Assembly (NCBI RefSeq): GCF_016902445.1
Contig: NZ_JACSNX010000003.1
Coordinates: 62,001-126,000 of the forward strand
DNA: 64,000 bases
Direction of reading: 5' to 3'
Source: Oscillibacter valericigenes
Lineage (GTDB): Bacteria; Bacillota; Clostridia; Oscillospirales; Oscillospiraceae
Shown: positions 49,518 to 57,718 of the stretch, piece by piece
How positions within the stretch are numbered: position 1 is the stretch's first letter
Layout of the letters: every line of letters starts with the position of its first letter
Position numbers and translations under genes: made by a program
Notes under the pieces: generated by a model
What the model saw: only the letters and a program-made list of their open reading frames with translations
Told to the model about the DNA's origin: nothing
Databases searched by the model: none

Positions 49518-50651
49518 TTACTCCTTTCTCCCGGTTCCTAGGGCGTTTTCCAAGATGCAGCGATTTGTGGTTTGCAGGGATGTAATAGTGTTTTGGAGAG
49601 TGGATTTTGATTTGTCAGCCTGTTCGACAAAAAATTCAAATTTATGTTGCAAATCAATGGGTGCAACTTTTATAGGAAGACTATATAACTCTCTACTTTC
49701 AATGTTGTCAACCGTCATAGCTCTCGTCATGCTGAGTAATTTATTTTCATTTGACCGAATAGCCCAAGCAAGGTATTGGGAGGTAAATTCAGGTTTGGGG
49801 ATAAATGCTTTCAAATCTTGGTTTATTACTACAGGATTAGATGCAATAGCAACAGGTAAACTGTTTTTGAGAATGCCACTACGTACTACAACGATTACTG
49901 TACCTTCTGGAACATATTTGGCAGTTGTATTTTTTAAAGCTTTTTCTGTGAGCCATAATGCTCCTGAGGAAACATATTCATCCTTTACATCACCAGATTT
50001 GATGAAAGGAATATTACCACCATAGTATTCATCGTGCTTCATTGATGGAGTAGATCCACCCTGTATAGAAGCACAACATTTTTCCAACGGAATATAATCG
50101 CCATCACTGACATTATCAAACATCTCAACAAACTGCGCCTGCACCAGGGCATCTGTCTGGGTAAGCAGATTCTGATAGGCCTGCAACGTGTCATTGATGG
50201 ACCACAGCACCTCGGCCAGTTTCTTTTGTTTCTCCATGGACGGGAGCTCAAAAGTGTAGTTCTTGAGGTTATCCCATTTTACGCGGGGGGACAGGGAACC
50301 GGCCGATTTGCCCACAGCAAAATCAAACAGATTGTCGTTCTGGATGATAAAGGGAAGAAGCTCCGGCAACATGCAATCCTCTTTGGCACGAATTACCGTA
50401 ATGTCCCCGGAGCAGATGCCGTCAAAGGGTGCCTGAGCAGCTTTTTTCAGATAGGCCCGCCTGCGCCCAAAGAGCATATCGCCCTTGCGGAACCGCTTGG
50501 TAAAGGTGTTGTCGGTATCCGTATCCCAGTTGGAAAGGGTAACTTCTCCCGGAGTGATATGCTCCAGCCCCACAATGGGCATACCAGTCTTATCACCCTT
50601 ATACGTTTCGCGGCTCTCCACCGCCACATCTCCCAATTTTACCTGTGACAT
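49518..50651 (-). CDS. hsdS: Type I restriction specificity subunit HsdS
   Basis: A 377-residue subunit with two target-recognition domains. The first (about residues 1-140) has conserved segments KGDMLFGRRRAYLKKAAQAP and LPSMEKQKKLAEVLWSINDT leading to the first helical spacer; the second (about 180-355) has GGNIPFIKSGDVKDEYVSSG and PIDLQHKFEFFVEQADKSKS leading to the second. The ATG at 50651 follows GGGAGG at 8 bases; a GTG at 50658-50660 overlaps the ribosome site. The second domain is clearly AT-richer than the first, a sign of domain swapping. It pairs with one or both HsdM proteins. Confidence 0.93.
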   Translation of the reverse strand: MSQVKLGDVAVESRETYKGDKTGMPIVGLEHITPGEVTLSNWDTDTDNTFTKRFRKGDMLFGRRRAYLKKAAQAPFDGICSGDITVIRAKEDCMLPELLPFIIQNDNLFDFAVGKSAGSLSPRVKWDNLKNYTFELPSMEKQKKLAEVLWSINDTLQAYQNLLTQTDALVQAQFVEMFDNVSDGDYIPLEKCCASIQGGSTPSMKHDEYYGGNIPFIKSGDVKDEYVSSGALWLTEKALKNTTAKYVPEGTVIVVVRSGILKNSLPVAIASNPVVINQDLKAFIPKPEFTSQYLAWAIRSNENKLLSMTRAMTVDNIESRELYSLPIKVAPIDLQHKFEFFVEQADKSKSTLQNTITSLQTTNRCILENALGTGRKE

Positions 50652-50652
50652 A

Positions 50653-52134
50653 TCACTCACCTCCCAACAGCGTGTTCAGAGTGTTGTAATTTTCCCATAG
50701 TTCTGCCGAAGCGGCACACCAATCTTCATAGTGCTCCTGGGTCGTGCCAATCGAAACAGGTGCCGCTGTGGCAGCCGGGTCTTTCACATACAGCGGAATG
50801 CTGAGGGCAAACCCATTTTTTTCAATCTCCCGGATCGACACTTTCTTGGCAATGGTATCATCGGTCTGAAATTCCCTGTAGGCCTTCTCGATGGTTTCGA
50901 TGTGGGACTGTTCCAGGAAACTTTCAGCGTTCTTCCGGGTTACTTCGTTGATCGCGTTGATGAACAGCACATGCCCCTTGTGGCTGTCCGGCTTTTTGGT
51001 CCGGCAGATGACGATACAGGCTTCCATAGGGGAGTTGTAAAAGAGGTTCGGCCCCAGACCGATGACACACTCCAGCAAATCGGAGCGCACCAGCTTTTCC
51101 CGCATGTCCTTCTCTTCATTGCGGAACAGTACCCCGTGGGGGAAGAGAATGGCGCACCGGCCGGTGTCATTTTTCATGCTTTTCAGAATGTGCTGGAAGA
51201 ACGCATAGTCGGCACGGCCCTGAGGCGGAACGCCAAGAATGTTTCTTCCATACTGGTCCGCTTCAAAGGCTTTGCGGTTCCACTGGCTGATGGAATAAGG
51301 CGGATTGGCCAGCACCACATCAAACTGTTTCAGCCGGCCGCCCTCCACAAATGCCGGTGCCGCAAGGGTGTCTCCGTTGACGATGTGGAAGTCCTCAATA
51401 CCGTGGAGGAACAGGTTCATCCGCCCGATGGAGCAGGTCAGCGCGTTGAACTCCTGGCCGTAGAGGGAGACATTACGCCATTCCTTTTGCTGTTCTTTGA
51501 GGTAGGCGATGGAAGAAACCAGCATGCCGGCGCTGCCGCAGGTGGGATCGTAGATGGATTCTCCCGGCTGGGGCTCCAGCAATTCTGCCATCAGGTGCAC
51601 GACTGTCCGGTTGGTGTAGAATTCCTGGGCGGTGTGGCCGCTGTCGTCAGCAAACTTTTTGATGAGATATTCATAGCCTCGGCCAAGTTCGTCCTCCGGG
51701 CAGTTTGCCAGCGAAAGTGTCTGGGAACTGAAATGCTCCAGCAGGTCTTTCAGCAGACGATTGGGAAGCCGGCGCTTGTTGGTCCAGGTACCATCGCCAA
51801 AAATGCCGTGGAGCTTATCCGGATTGGCTTTTTCGATGGCCCGGAAGGCATCCTGGATTGCCTTGCCTACGTCCTGTGTGACATTACGCACAGAGTTCCA
51901 GTGGGCGTCTTTAGGGAGAACAAAGCTATGAGTTTCCTCCCAGCTGTCTGCTTCGGGCCCGTTTTCCTCGATTGCCTTTGCAGTCTCCTCCTCATACACG
52001 TCGTTGAGGCGCTTGAAGAACAGGAGAGGGAAGATGTACTGTTTGTAGGAACCGGCGTCGATGTGGTTGCGGAGAAGGACGGCCGACCCCCACAGGTAAG
52101 ATTCCAGCTCTTCCTGGGTAATCTGCTTACTCAT
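50653..52134 (-). CDS. hsdM: Type I restriction methyltransferase subunit HsdM (second copy)
   Basis: A 493-residue N6-adenine methylase. HsdM N-terminal helical domain (residues 1-150, LLRNHIDAGSYKQYIFPLLF), SAM motif I DPTCGSAG (196-203), catalytic NPPY (277-280) and the target-motif region FDVVLANPPYSISQWNRKAF. Catalytic residues are intact. The ATG at 52134 follows GGAGG at 8 bases; in-frame ATGs at 52140 and 52152 are too close to or before it. It overlaps the ARH-HsdM gene by 8 bases and precedes hsdS by one base, so it is tightly coupled. Confidence 0.94.
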   Translation of the reverse strand: MSKQITQEELESYLWGSAVLLRNHIDAGSYKQYIFPLLFFKRLNDVYEEETAKAIEENGPEADSWEETHSFVLPKDAHWNSVRNVTQDVGKAIQDAFRAIEKANPDKLHGIFGDGTWTNKRRLPNRLLKDLLEHFSSQTLSLANCPEDELGRGYEYLIKKFADDSGHTAQEFYTNRTVVHLMAELLEPQPGESIYDPTCGSAGMLVSSIAYLKEQQKEWRNVSLYGQEFNALTCSIGRMNLFLHGIEDFHIVNGDTLAAPAFVEGGRLKQFDVVLANPPYSISQWNRKAFEADQYGRNILGVPPQGRADYAFFQHILKSMKNDTGRCAILFPHGVLFRNEEKDMREKLVRSDLLECVIGLGPNLFYNSPMEACIVICRTKKPDSHKGHVLFINAINEVTRKNAESFLEQSHIETIEKAYREFQTDDTIAKKVSIREIEKNGFALSIPLYVKDPAATAAPVSIGTTQEHYEDWCAASAELWENYNTLNTLLGGE

Positions 52135-54544
52135 GGACATAACCTCCTTCAATCAGCAATTTTCGCATTTTGGTCTCCGCGGCGCGGACGGCCTCCAACG
52201 CGGCAAAGTAGTTCTGACGGACCACGGCGGGAGGAATGGTTTCCTGCTTCTTCCGCTCAATATAACGCTTTACACTCAGGTCGAAACCGTCATCTTCCAC
52301 ATCTTTCAGCGTAACGATTTTACACCGCTCGATCACATCCGTGTAGTTGTTGTACAGGTCATACAGCGTCTGGATGTTGTTCAGTGAGAGCTCGTTTTGC
52401 GCCCGTTTTGGGGTGTAAATTTCGGAGCCATCTATCAGGCAGATGCGTCCCTTGTGGGTGTGGCTCTTCTTGTTGTTCAAGTAGAGGATACAGGCCGATA
52501 CACCGGTGCTGTAAAACACACCGCTGGCCAGAGTGATGACAGCCTCCAACTTGTCCGAAAGCACCAGCTGCTTGCGCATTTCGCCCTCTTTGCCAGAATG
52601 GAAAAGTACGCCTTGAGGCAGAACCACAGCACAGCGACCGTTTTTCGGGTCCATGGATTTGACCATGTGCTGAAGCCAGGCAAAGTCTGCGTTGGAGTCT
52701 GTGGGACAGCCCCACAGATTTCGTCCGTATTGATCAGACTCGAACTGAGCAGAGCCCCACTTGGCCATGCCGAAGGGAGGATTAGCAAGCACACAGTCAA
52801 AAGTTTTGATTCTGCCGCGGTCCAGGAACAGCGGATTGCGGAGGGTGTCTCCCTGCTTGACTTGAACATCTTTCGCGCCGTGGAGATACAAATTCATGCG
52901 GGCGATGGCCGAAGTGGACAGGTTGTTCTCCTGGCCGTAGATTCTGCCATATGCAAGGCGGTCGTTGTGCATGTGACGAATCGCTTCGATCAACATACCT
53001 CCGGTGCCGCAGGCAGGGTCATATACCGTCTCTCCGGGCTGCGGGTCAAGCAGATTGACCATCAGCTTCACAATGGTACGGGGCGTGTAAAACTCGCCAG
53101 CATTCTTCTTGGAAAGGTCTGCAAACTTTTTGATGAGGAATTCGTAGCTATCGCCCATAATGTCGGCGGAATAATCTTTGTTGCCGACCCGGATGCTGGA
53201 CATGTGCTCGATCAGATTTTTGAGGCGCTCATCGGACAGCTTGTTCTTATCTGTCCAGGTGGCATCATCAAAGCTACTGAATACACCGGACAGGGTATCA
53301 GGATTTGCTTTCTCAATCCCGGTCATGGCATTTACGATGGCCTTACCGACATCCTTGGTTACCTTGCGGACGTCTTCCCAATGACAGCCATTGGGAATGA
53401 CAAAGGAGTGCATTTCCTCAGCCTCTGCATATTCCACGTCGCCGCCGGAAAACGCCAGTGCATCTGCGTATTCCTCGTCATAAACATCCGAAATTCTCTT
53501 GAAGAAGAGAATGGGAGTCACATAGCTTTTATATTCGTCCTGGTTGATGGGACCGCGTAAGATGTTGCAGGCCTCAAACAAATGGTTGAACAGCTTCTTG
53601 CTTGTGGTTTCTTCTGCGTCGGCTTCGGTGGATTGTACATCTTCCTCTGCAGCCTGCACGGCATTTTCGATTAGGGTGGCACGGTCCTCCCCGGACACCT
53701 TTCGAGTCTCATCTCGCTTGACCGGAACAGAGACGTTCCGCGTATGTCTCTCCATCACAGGAGGGTATTTGTTCTCGAACTCTATCAGGATTTGAAGCAG
53801 TCGCTCATCCAGAAAGGTCAAAGCGTGTTTGCGAATGTCCGCTGGAATGCCATAGTAGGCCTCCGCAACACCGCCGCAGATAGCTGCCAAGGTATCACTG
53901 TCTCCGCCGATGGAAATGGCGTTCCGGATGGCATCTTCGAAACTGGTAGATTCAAAGAAGGCCATCAATGCCTGAGGAACCGTGTCTTGGCAGGTTTCAT
54001 TGAAACGGTAAGTTGGCCTGATGCCGTCGAGCGTAAAGCTCAGCGGGTAGTAGTGCTGCTCGATATAATCCCGAATTTCCAAAATGCTGCTTCCGGTTCG
54101 AGCCATGTAAATGGCGACTGCGGTGGCCTCGGCACCTTTTAATCCCTCTGGATGGTTATGGGTCACCTCGGTCATTTTTCGGGAAAGCAACTTTGCCTCT
54201 TCCAGGCTACCAGCCGCAAAGCCAGCAGCGCTGACCCGCATGGCAGCTCCGTTTCCGAAGCTGTTGTAGGGGTGTGGATCATCTGAAAATACCCACTCGG
54301 AGAATGCTATACCATATCCGCAGTCTGGATAATTCCTGCCTATGGACTGCATGTACTCCACAGATTTTTGCGATAAGTTGCTATAATCCGGGGCGCTCTC
54401 CAGGATCGCCTTTGCCAAAGCCAGTGCCATGATGCTGTCATCGGTGACAAAGCACTTATAGGTGAGAAAATCAAAATCTTTGGTTTTAATATTGTTCCAT
54501 TCAAAACGGGAACCTACGAGATCCCCAATGATTGCTCCTAGCAT
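52127..54544 (-). CDS. ADP-ribosylglycohydrolase fused to type I methyltransferase HsdM
   Basis: An 805-residue fusion. Residues 1-265 are an ADP-ribosylglycohydrolase: GAIIGDLVGSRFEW at 3-16, TDDS metal site at 34-37, GNGAAMRV at 97-104, and ISIGGDSDTLAAICGG at 210-225 with the paired aspartates for two Mg2+. An acidic linker (266-315, EEDVQSTEADAEETTSKK) leads to a complete HsdM: helical N-domain 316-470, SAM motif DPACGTGG (509-516) and NPPF (588-591). The reaction expected of the first part is removal of ADP-ribose from protein or nucleic acid; the second methylates adenine. I know no standard type I system with this fusion. Starts at ATG 54544 after AAGGAG. Confidence 0.92.
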   Translation of the reverse strand: MLGAIIGDLVGSRFEWNNIKTKDFDFLTYKCFVTDDSIMALALAKAILESAPDYSNLSQKSVEYMQSIGRNYPDCGYGIAFSEWVFSDDPHPYNSFGNGAAMRVSAAGFAAGSLEEAKLLSRKMTEVTHNHPEGLKGAEATAVAIYMARTGSSILEIRDYIEQHYYPLSFTLDGIRPTYRFNETCQDTVPQALMAFFESTSFEDAIRNAISIGGDSDTLAAICGGVAEAYYGIPADIRKHALTFLDERLLQILIEFENKYPPVMERHTRNVSVPVKRDETRKVSGEDRATLIENAVQAAEEDVQSTEADAEETTSKKLFNHLFEACNILRGPINQDEYKSYVTPILFFKRISDVYDEEYADALAFSGGDVEYAEAEEMHSFVIPNGCHWEDVRKVTKDVGKAIVNAMTGIEKANPDTLSGVFSSFDDATWTDKNKLSDERLKNLIEHMSSIRVGNKDYSADIMGDSYEFLIKKFADLSKKNAGEFYTPRTIVKLMVNLLDPQPGETVYDPACGTGGMLIEAIRHMHNDRLAYGRIYGQENNLSTSAIARMNLYLHGAKDVQVKQGDTLRNPLFLDRGRIKTFDCVLANPPFGMAKWGSAQFESDQYGRNLWGCPTDSNADFAWLQHMVKSMDPKNGRCAVVLPQGVLFHSGKEGEMRKQLVLSDKLEAVITLASGVFYSTGVSACILYLNNKKSHTHKGRICLIDGSEIYTPKRAQNELSLNNIQTLYDLYNNYTDVIERCKIVTLKDVEDDGFDLSVKRYIERKKQETIPPAVVRQNYFAALEAVRAAETKMRKLLIEGGYVHE

Positions 54545-54556
54545 GACGTTATCTCC

Positions 54557-56170
54557 TTAAAAGGTTTGTAGTCTGGCAAGGGCCTCAGTCCAGCGTTTCT
54601 CGGCCGCAGCTACAGTTTCTTTGTATTTTTTTAGTTCTTCAAGGTACTCCTTGACGACTGCCTTTTGTATGTCCAGCGGAGGGATGGGAACTTCCAAGAC
54701 ATTCAGATCCCGGTAGCTAATGTTCATCACTGTCGTGCCCTGCTGGGCGCTACTGATGAGCTTGTTGCCGATAGGACTATCCAGAAAGATCTTCAGGTAG
54801 GTGCTGTCGAGTATCTTGGCATCTGGCCGAATTATGATCAAATTGGACGAGGCAACACACGGATAACTCTGCTCGTGAAACACAGCGGTTCGGATTGCTG
54901 TCCCTCTGGCCGGCAGAAGTACATCCCCCTCTTGCAGAAGATAGGTAGATACTTTACGTTCCTCTTCCTGCAAGTGCTCTAACCTAGTGTAGTCGATTTC
55001 ATAATCGTCTATATTGGAGATATTCACTACACTGATGTTGCCGGATGGATCTTTCTTGGTTATGGCTTTGCCACGAAATATCTCCGCAACATTTCCGATC
55101 ATATCTTTCCGGATACCGGAACGCTGATAACGCAAATAGTCTTCGTCTTGCTGGGAGAAAATCTGGTCAATGTTCCAATCTCCTTGCTCTTCCAGTTCAG
55201 ATAACATCACAAAAGTGTCATCTGTGACCTCTAGTGATGTGACGGATGCTCGACGAGTCTTTTTTTCAGCAGAGCCATATCTGCGAATTACAATATCGTT
55301 GTCATCCTGCGGTCGATTGTTCTCAATATCCAACAGATAAACCTTGATACCGGAATATTCGATTGTTCCTTCCGGAAGCTCTCCGATTTCCTTAATGGTG
55401 TAAGTTGTTTGGATAAACTGCCGCAAGTCGCTGACTCTTCCCGAGGCAAACGTAATCCTTCCAGGAAGCACAATAATCAATCGTCCACCGCTATTCAAAT
55501 GGAGAGATAGATTCTCCAATGCCACCATATCAAACTCTCTGCACATGAAGTTCTGCTCATCTGATAACATCCGCCCACCAAAGTTTGGACATGCCAAAAT
55601 GAGCTCAAAGCGTTGCTTTATGAACTCATAATGGTAGATATCGGTCACAAGAATTTCCACATTGTCGTATCCTGCAAAGGCCTTTTCCAAAACTTGTGCA
55701 TAGATTGCGTTTTGCGTTGTGAGCACAAATGCCGAGTTCATGTTTTCGTCCACGATAGACCGCAAGTTGGGTACGAATTTTTCTGCCTCAGCAATGAGGA
55801 CTGTTTCCGGCCTGGTGGAGAAGCGCTCTTTATATACATTTAGCAATGCTTTGGGTAGTACAGGCATTTTGGATGCTGATGCCATCTGGAGAATTACGTC
55901 TTCCCAATCTACATTTTTTACTTCCAAGCTTTTTTTGTAAATCAGCAGAAAATGGTCCTTGTCGTGAAAAGGATTTTTAATTCCAAGTTTATCAGCAGCT
56001 TCTAGCAAAGAAACATAGAGTTGATCGGCAGTTACTTCATTCCTCTCCTGCTGGAAGTGCATTTTGACATTTTCAATGAGCACAACTGCTGCAGCATAAT
56101 GGTCAGGATCAACCGATCCTATAATGGCGTTCATATAAGCTGCTATCTTATTTTGTACATTCGTTCTCAT
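54557..56170 (-). CDS. Degenerate N6-methyltransferase domain fused to HsdS-type specificity domain
   Basis: A 537-residue fusion starting MRTNVQNKIAAYMNAII at ATG 56170 (GAAGAGGGTGG before it). Residues 1-340 look like an HsdM-type Rossmann methylase but the SAM glycine loop is missing and the catalytic NPPF is replaced by CPNF (194-197, ELILACPNFGGRM), so it is probably inactive. Residues 350-500 form one target-recognition domain (MIGNVAEIFRGKAITKKDPS, then VSTYLLQEGDVLLPARGTA and VMNISYRDLNVLEVPIPPLD), and 502-535 a coiled-coil ending like HsdS. It is the first gene of the operon, 12 bases before the ARH-HsdM gene. Confidence 0.85.
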   Translation of the reverse strand: MRTNVQNKIAAYMNAIIGSVDPDHYAAAVVLIENVKMHFQQERNEVTADQLYVSLLEAADKLGIKNPFHDKDHFLLIYKKSLEVKNVDWEDVILQMASASKMPVLPKALLNVYKERFSTRPETVLIAEAEKFVPNLRSIVDENMNSAFVLTTQNAIYAQVLEKAFAGYDNVEILVTDIYHYEFIKQRFELILACPNFGGRMLSDEQNFMCREFDMVALENLSLHLNSGGRLIIVLPGRITFASGRVSDLRQFIQTTYTIKEIGELPEGTIEYSGIKVYLLDIENNRPQDDNDIVIRRYGSAEKKTRRASVTSLEVTDDTFVMLSELEEQGDWNIDQIFSQQDEDYLRYQRSGIRKDMIGNVAEIFRGKAITKKDPSGNISVVNISNIDDYEIDYTRLEHLQEEERKVSTYLLQEGDVLLPARGTAIRTAVFHEQSYPCVASSNLIIIRPDAKILDSTYLKIFLDSPIGNKLISSAQQGTTVMNISYRDLNVLEVPIPPLDIQKAVVKEYLEELKKYKETVAAAEKRWTEALARLQTF

Positions 56171-56217
56171 CGTTTCCACCCTCTTCGACAGAGATCCAAT
56201 TATCTCGTTTTATCTGC

Positions 56218-56246
56218 ATTATACCGTGCTGCTTCTACTTTGTCAA
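56218..56246 (-). promoter_or_regulatory. Promoter of the defence operon
   Basis: On the minus strand TTGACA (56241-56246), 17 bases, TATAAT (56218-56223): both hexamers perfect. It drives the block from 56170 leftward; no other clear promoter is seen before hsdR. Confidence 0.85.
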
Positions 56247-56249
56247 TGT

Positions 56250-56287
56250 AAACTCCATTTTGGTATTCAAATACCAAAATGGAGTTT
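56250..56287. promoter_or_regulatory. Perfect palindrome just upstream of the defence-operon promoter
   Basis: Arms of 17 bases (56250-56266 and 56271-56287, AAACTCCATTTTGGTAT) with a TCAA loop, 4 bases before the -35. It may be a regulatory protein site or terminator-like cruciform; no T-run follows, favouring an operator. Confidence 0.7.
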
Positions 56288-56656
56288 GCGAAATAGATGG
56301 GCTTTCTGCTCTCAAAGGGTACGCAAAAACACTGACCTCTTTGCAGGGGTGTAGCGAATCGTTACCCATTGTGAGGTGGCAATATACCATCCCACCGGGC
56401 GATATGAGTTTTCTCAAAAGGGCTTTCCAAAGCGGGGTGCCCTTATTCGGAACGATAGCTATGGTATACTATCCTGCTCAAATTCCACACCTTTTTACCC
56501 CGTAAGGGTACTGTGAACAGGGACACCCCTGGCTCCGACTGGTACGTCGCAAAACGCGACGCACCGAACATAAGAGGGTAGGCAAAACGCCTATCCATCT
56601 CAGATGTGAGAAATGCCCCCATGGAACAAACTGTTCCTCCCCCATTACTGCGACAA
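56288..56656. other. Gene-free stretch with small hairpins in the mobile region
   Basis: No convincing gene. Short open frames here have no ribosome site and unusual composition. Small hairpins such as GTCGC/GCGAC and TAGGC/GCCTA are present near 56540-56600. It may hold replication or transfer sites of the mobile element; nothing specific can be named. Confidence 0.5.
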
Positions 56657-56687
56657 AAAGGGACGCCCCGAAATAGAGCGTCCCTTT
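56657..56687 (-). terminator. Terminator of the small gene 56711-56884
   Basis: AAAGGGACGC (56657-56666) pairs with GCGTCCCTTT (56678-56687), followed leftward by TTTTTGTCG. Confidence 0.75.
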
Positions 56688-56710
56688 GCATATTATCTTG
56701 GAATTTTACT

Positions 56711-56884
56711 TCACTCCTCACTTTTATCAAAGTACTTCTTTTTCCATGCTTCCAGTTCTTTCCGACCTTCTTCGCTGGCGTATAATTTCTGGATTTCAGG
56801 TATGAGAAATCGGGCGAAGGAATCAATGATGGACTGTGGCAGTTCGATCTCGTATAGATTTTGACGTTTTTCCTGGCTGGCCAT
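56711..56884 (-). CDS. Small charged protein of a mobile element
   Basis: A 57-residue product beginning MASQEKRQNLYEIELPQSII, then DSFARFLIPEIQKLYASEEG and a lysine/glutamate-rich helix to the end. No family name recalled, but proteins of this type accompany RepA and XRE genes in clostridial integrative elements. The ATG at 56884 lies after GGGG; an upstream TTG at 56905 is less likely. The first part is amphipathic, the last 15 residues helical and charged. A terminator follows at 56657-56687. Confidence 0.5.
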   Translation of the reverse strand: MASQEKRQNLYEIELPQSIIDSFARFLIPEIQKLYASEEGRKELEAWKKKYFDKSEE

Positions 56885-56905
56885 AGTGTATTGCCCCAAC
56901 AGCAA

Positions 56906-57203
56906 AACCTTTCCGGCTCAACTCAGTTCATCTCACACTCCTTCCCGGAGACACACAGTTGCCAAAGATTATTCTCATGCACAGAAGGAGAACAGATCAT
57001 TTTAAAACCTGAGAAATTTCTCATGGAGCTCCTTTCCCATTCCTTCCCATCCGGGGGTTTCACCGGAAAATCCCACATAAAATAGCTTGGATGGGAAGGG
57101 AATGAATCGAATTAAACTGGGTATATTTATCTTTTCCTTTTTATCTTCCGTCTGGTTTTCGTACTTCAAGAAAGCGGATTACCGTACTTGTCGAATTCAT
57201 TAT
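56906..57203. other. Gene-free stretch with a long inverted repeat
   Basis: CATTCCTTCCCATCC (57038-57052) faces GGATGGGAAGGGAATG (57089-57104), an inverted repeat with one extra base. GAGAAATTTCTC at 57011-57022 is a perfect 12-bp palindrome. No gene is seen. Position between the small gene and the RepA gene suggests an origin or transfer site, without proof. Confidence 0.5.
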
Positions 57204-57602
57204 TCAGACTTCTGGCGTTCCGTAACCGGATTTCTTGAAGTCGGTGTTCGAAACCACTTCATAGTGTTTTGGGTAGATACGGTTTGGTTTTCCACAACCT
57301 TGCTTTTTGATGGATACAAGATCTGCATATTGAAGTTCACGCAGCGTGTTCACCGCTTTTTGACGGCCACAGTGCAGCAACTCGCACACCTCATTGATGG
57401 GGTAATACAGATAAATTTTGCCATAATCGTCGGCCCATCCGTTTTTGCGGGACAAATCAGTTCGACGCAGGATCATCGCATACAACAGTTTGGCTTCGCT
57501 TGACAAGGAGCAAAAACTTGGTGCCTCAAACAGAAAATTGGGCAGTCGTATAAAACTTTGGACCGGTGGCTTCTGATGAATGTAAAAGGATTTTGTAGCC
57601 AT
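57204..57602 (-). CDS. RepA N-terminal-domain protein, probably truncated
   Basis: A 132-residue protein starting MATKSFYIHQKPPVQSFIRL, the usual start of RepA_N replication initiators in clostridial plasmids and integrative elements. The helix-turn-helix is in YPINEVCELLHCGRQKAVNT and LRELQYADLVSIKKQGCGKP. RepA_N initiators of such elements are usually about twice as long; the frame closes soon after KHYEVVSNTDFKKSGYGTPE. Further downstream, similar-looking charged words appear in other frames, so a truncation by frameshift or stop is likely. The ATG at 57602 follows GGAGG. Confidence 0.72.
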   Translation of the reverse strand: MATKSFYIHQKPPVQSFIRLPNFLFEAPSFCSLSSEAKLLYAMILRRTDLSRKNGWADDYGKIYLYYPINEVCELLHCGRQKAVNTLRELQYADLVSIKKQGCGKPNRIYPKHYEVVSNTDFKKSGYGTPEV

Positions 57603-57718
57603 GACAGGTACCTCCATGCGGACAATTAGAACGTAATTTCTGAGCGATAAGGGGTATTGCTATTCACCTCCATGATTGCCAGGCTGGAAACCGAGCATAT
57701 ATCCGGCTTTTGGAAGCT

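Noticed and set aside
54557-56170. BREX-type PglX methylase
   Set aside because: No SAM motif, altered catalytic motif and no other BREX genes; the C-terminal part fits HsdS.
56443-56826. Leftward 127-residue open frame
   Set aside because: Overlaps a better supported gene and a terminator, lacks a ribosome site, and the translation shows no family features.
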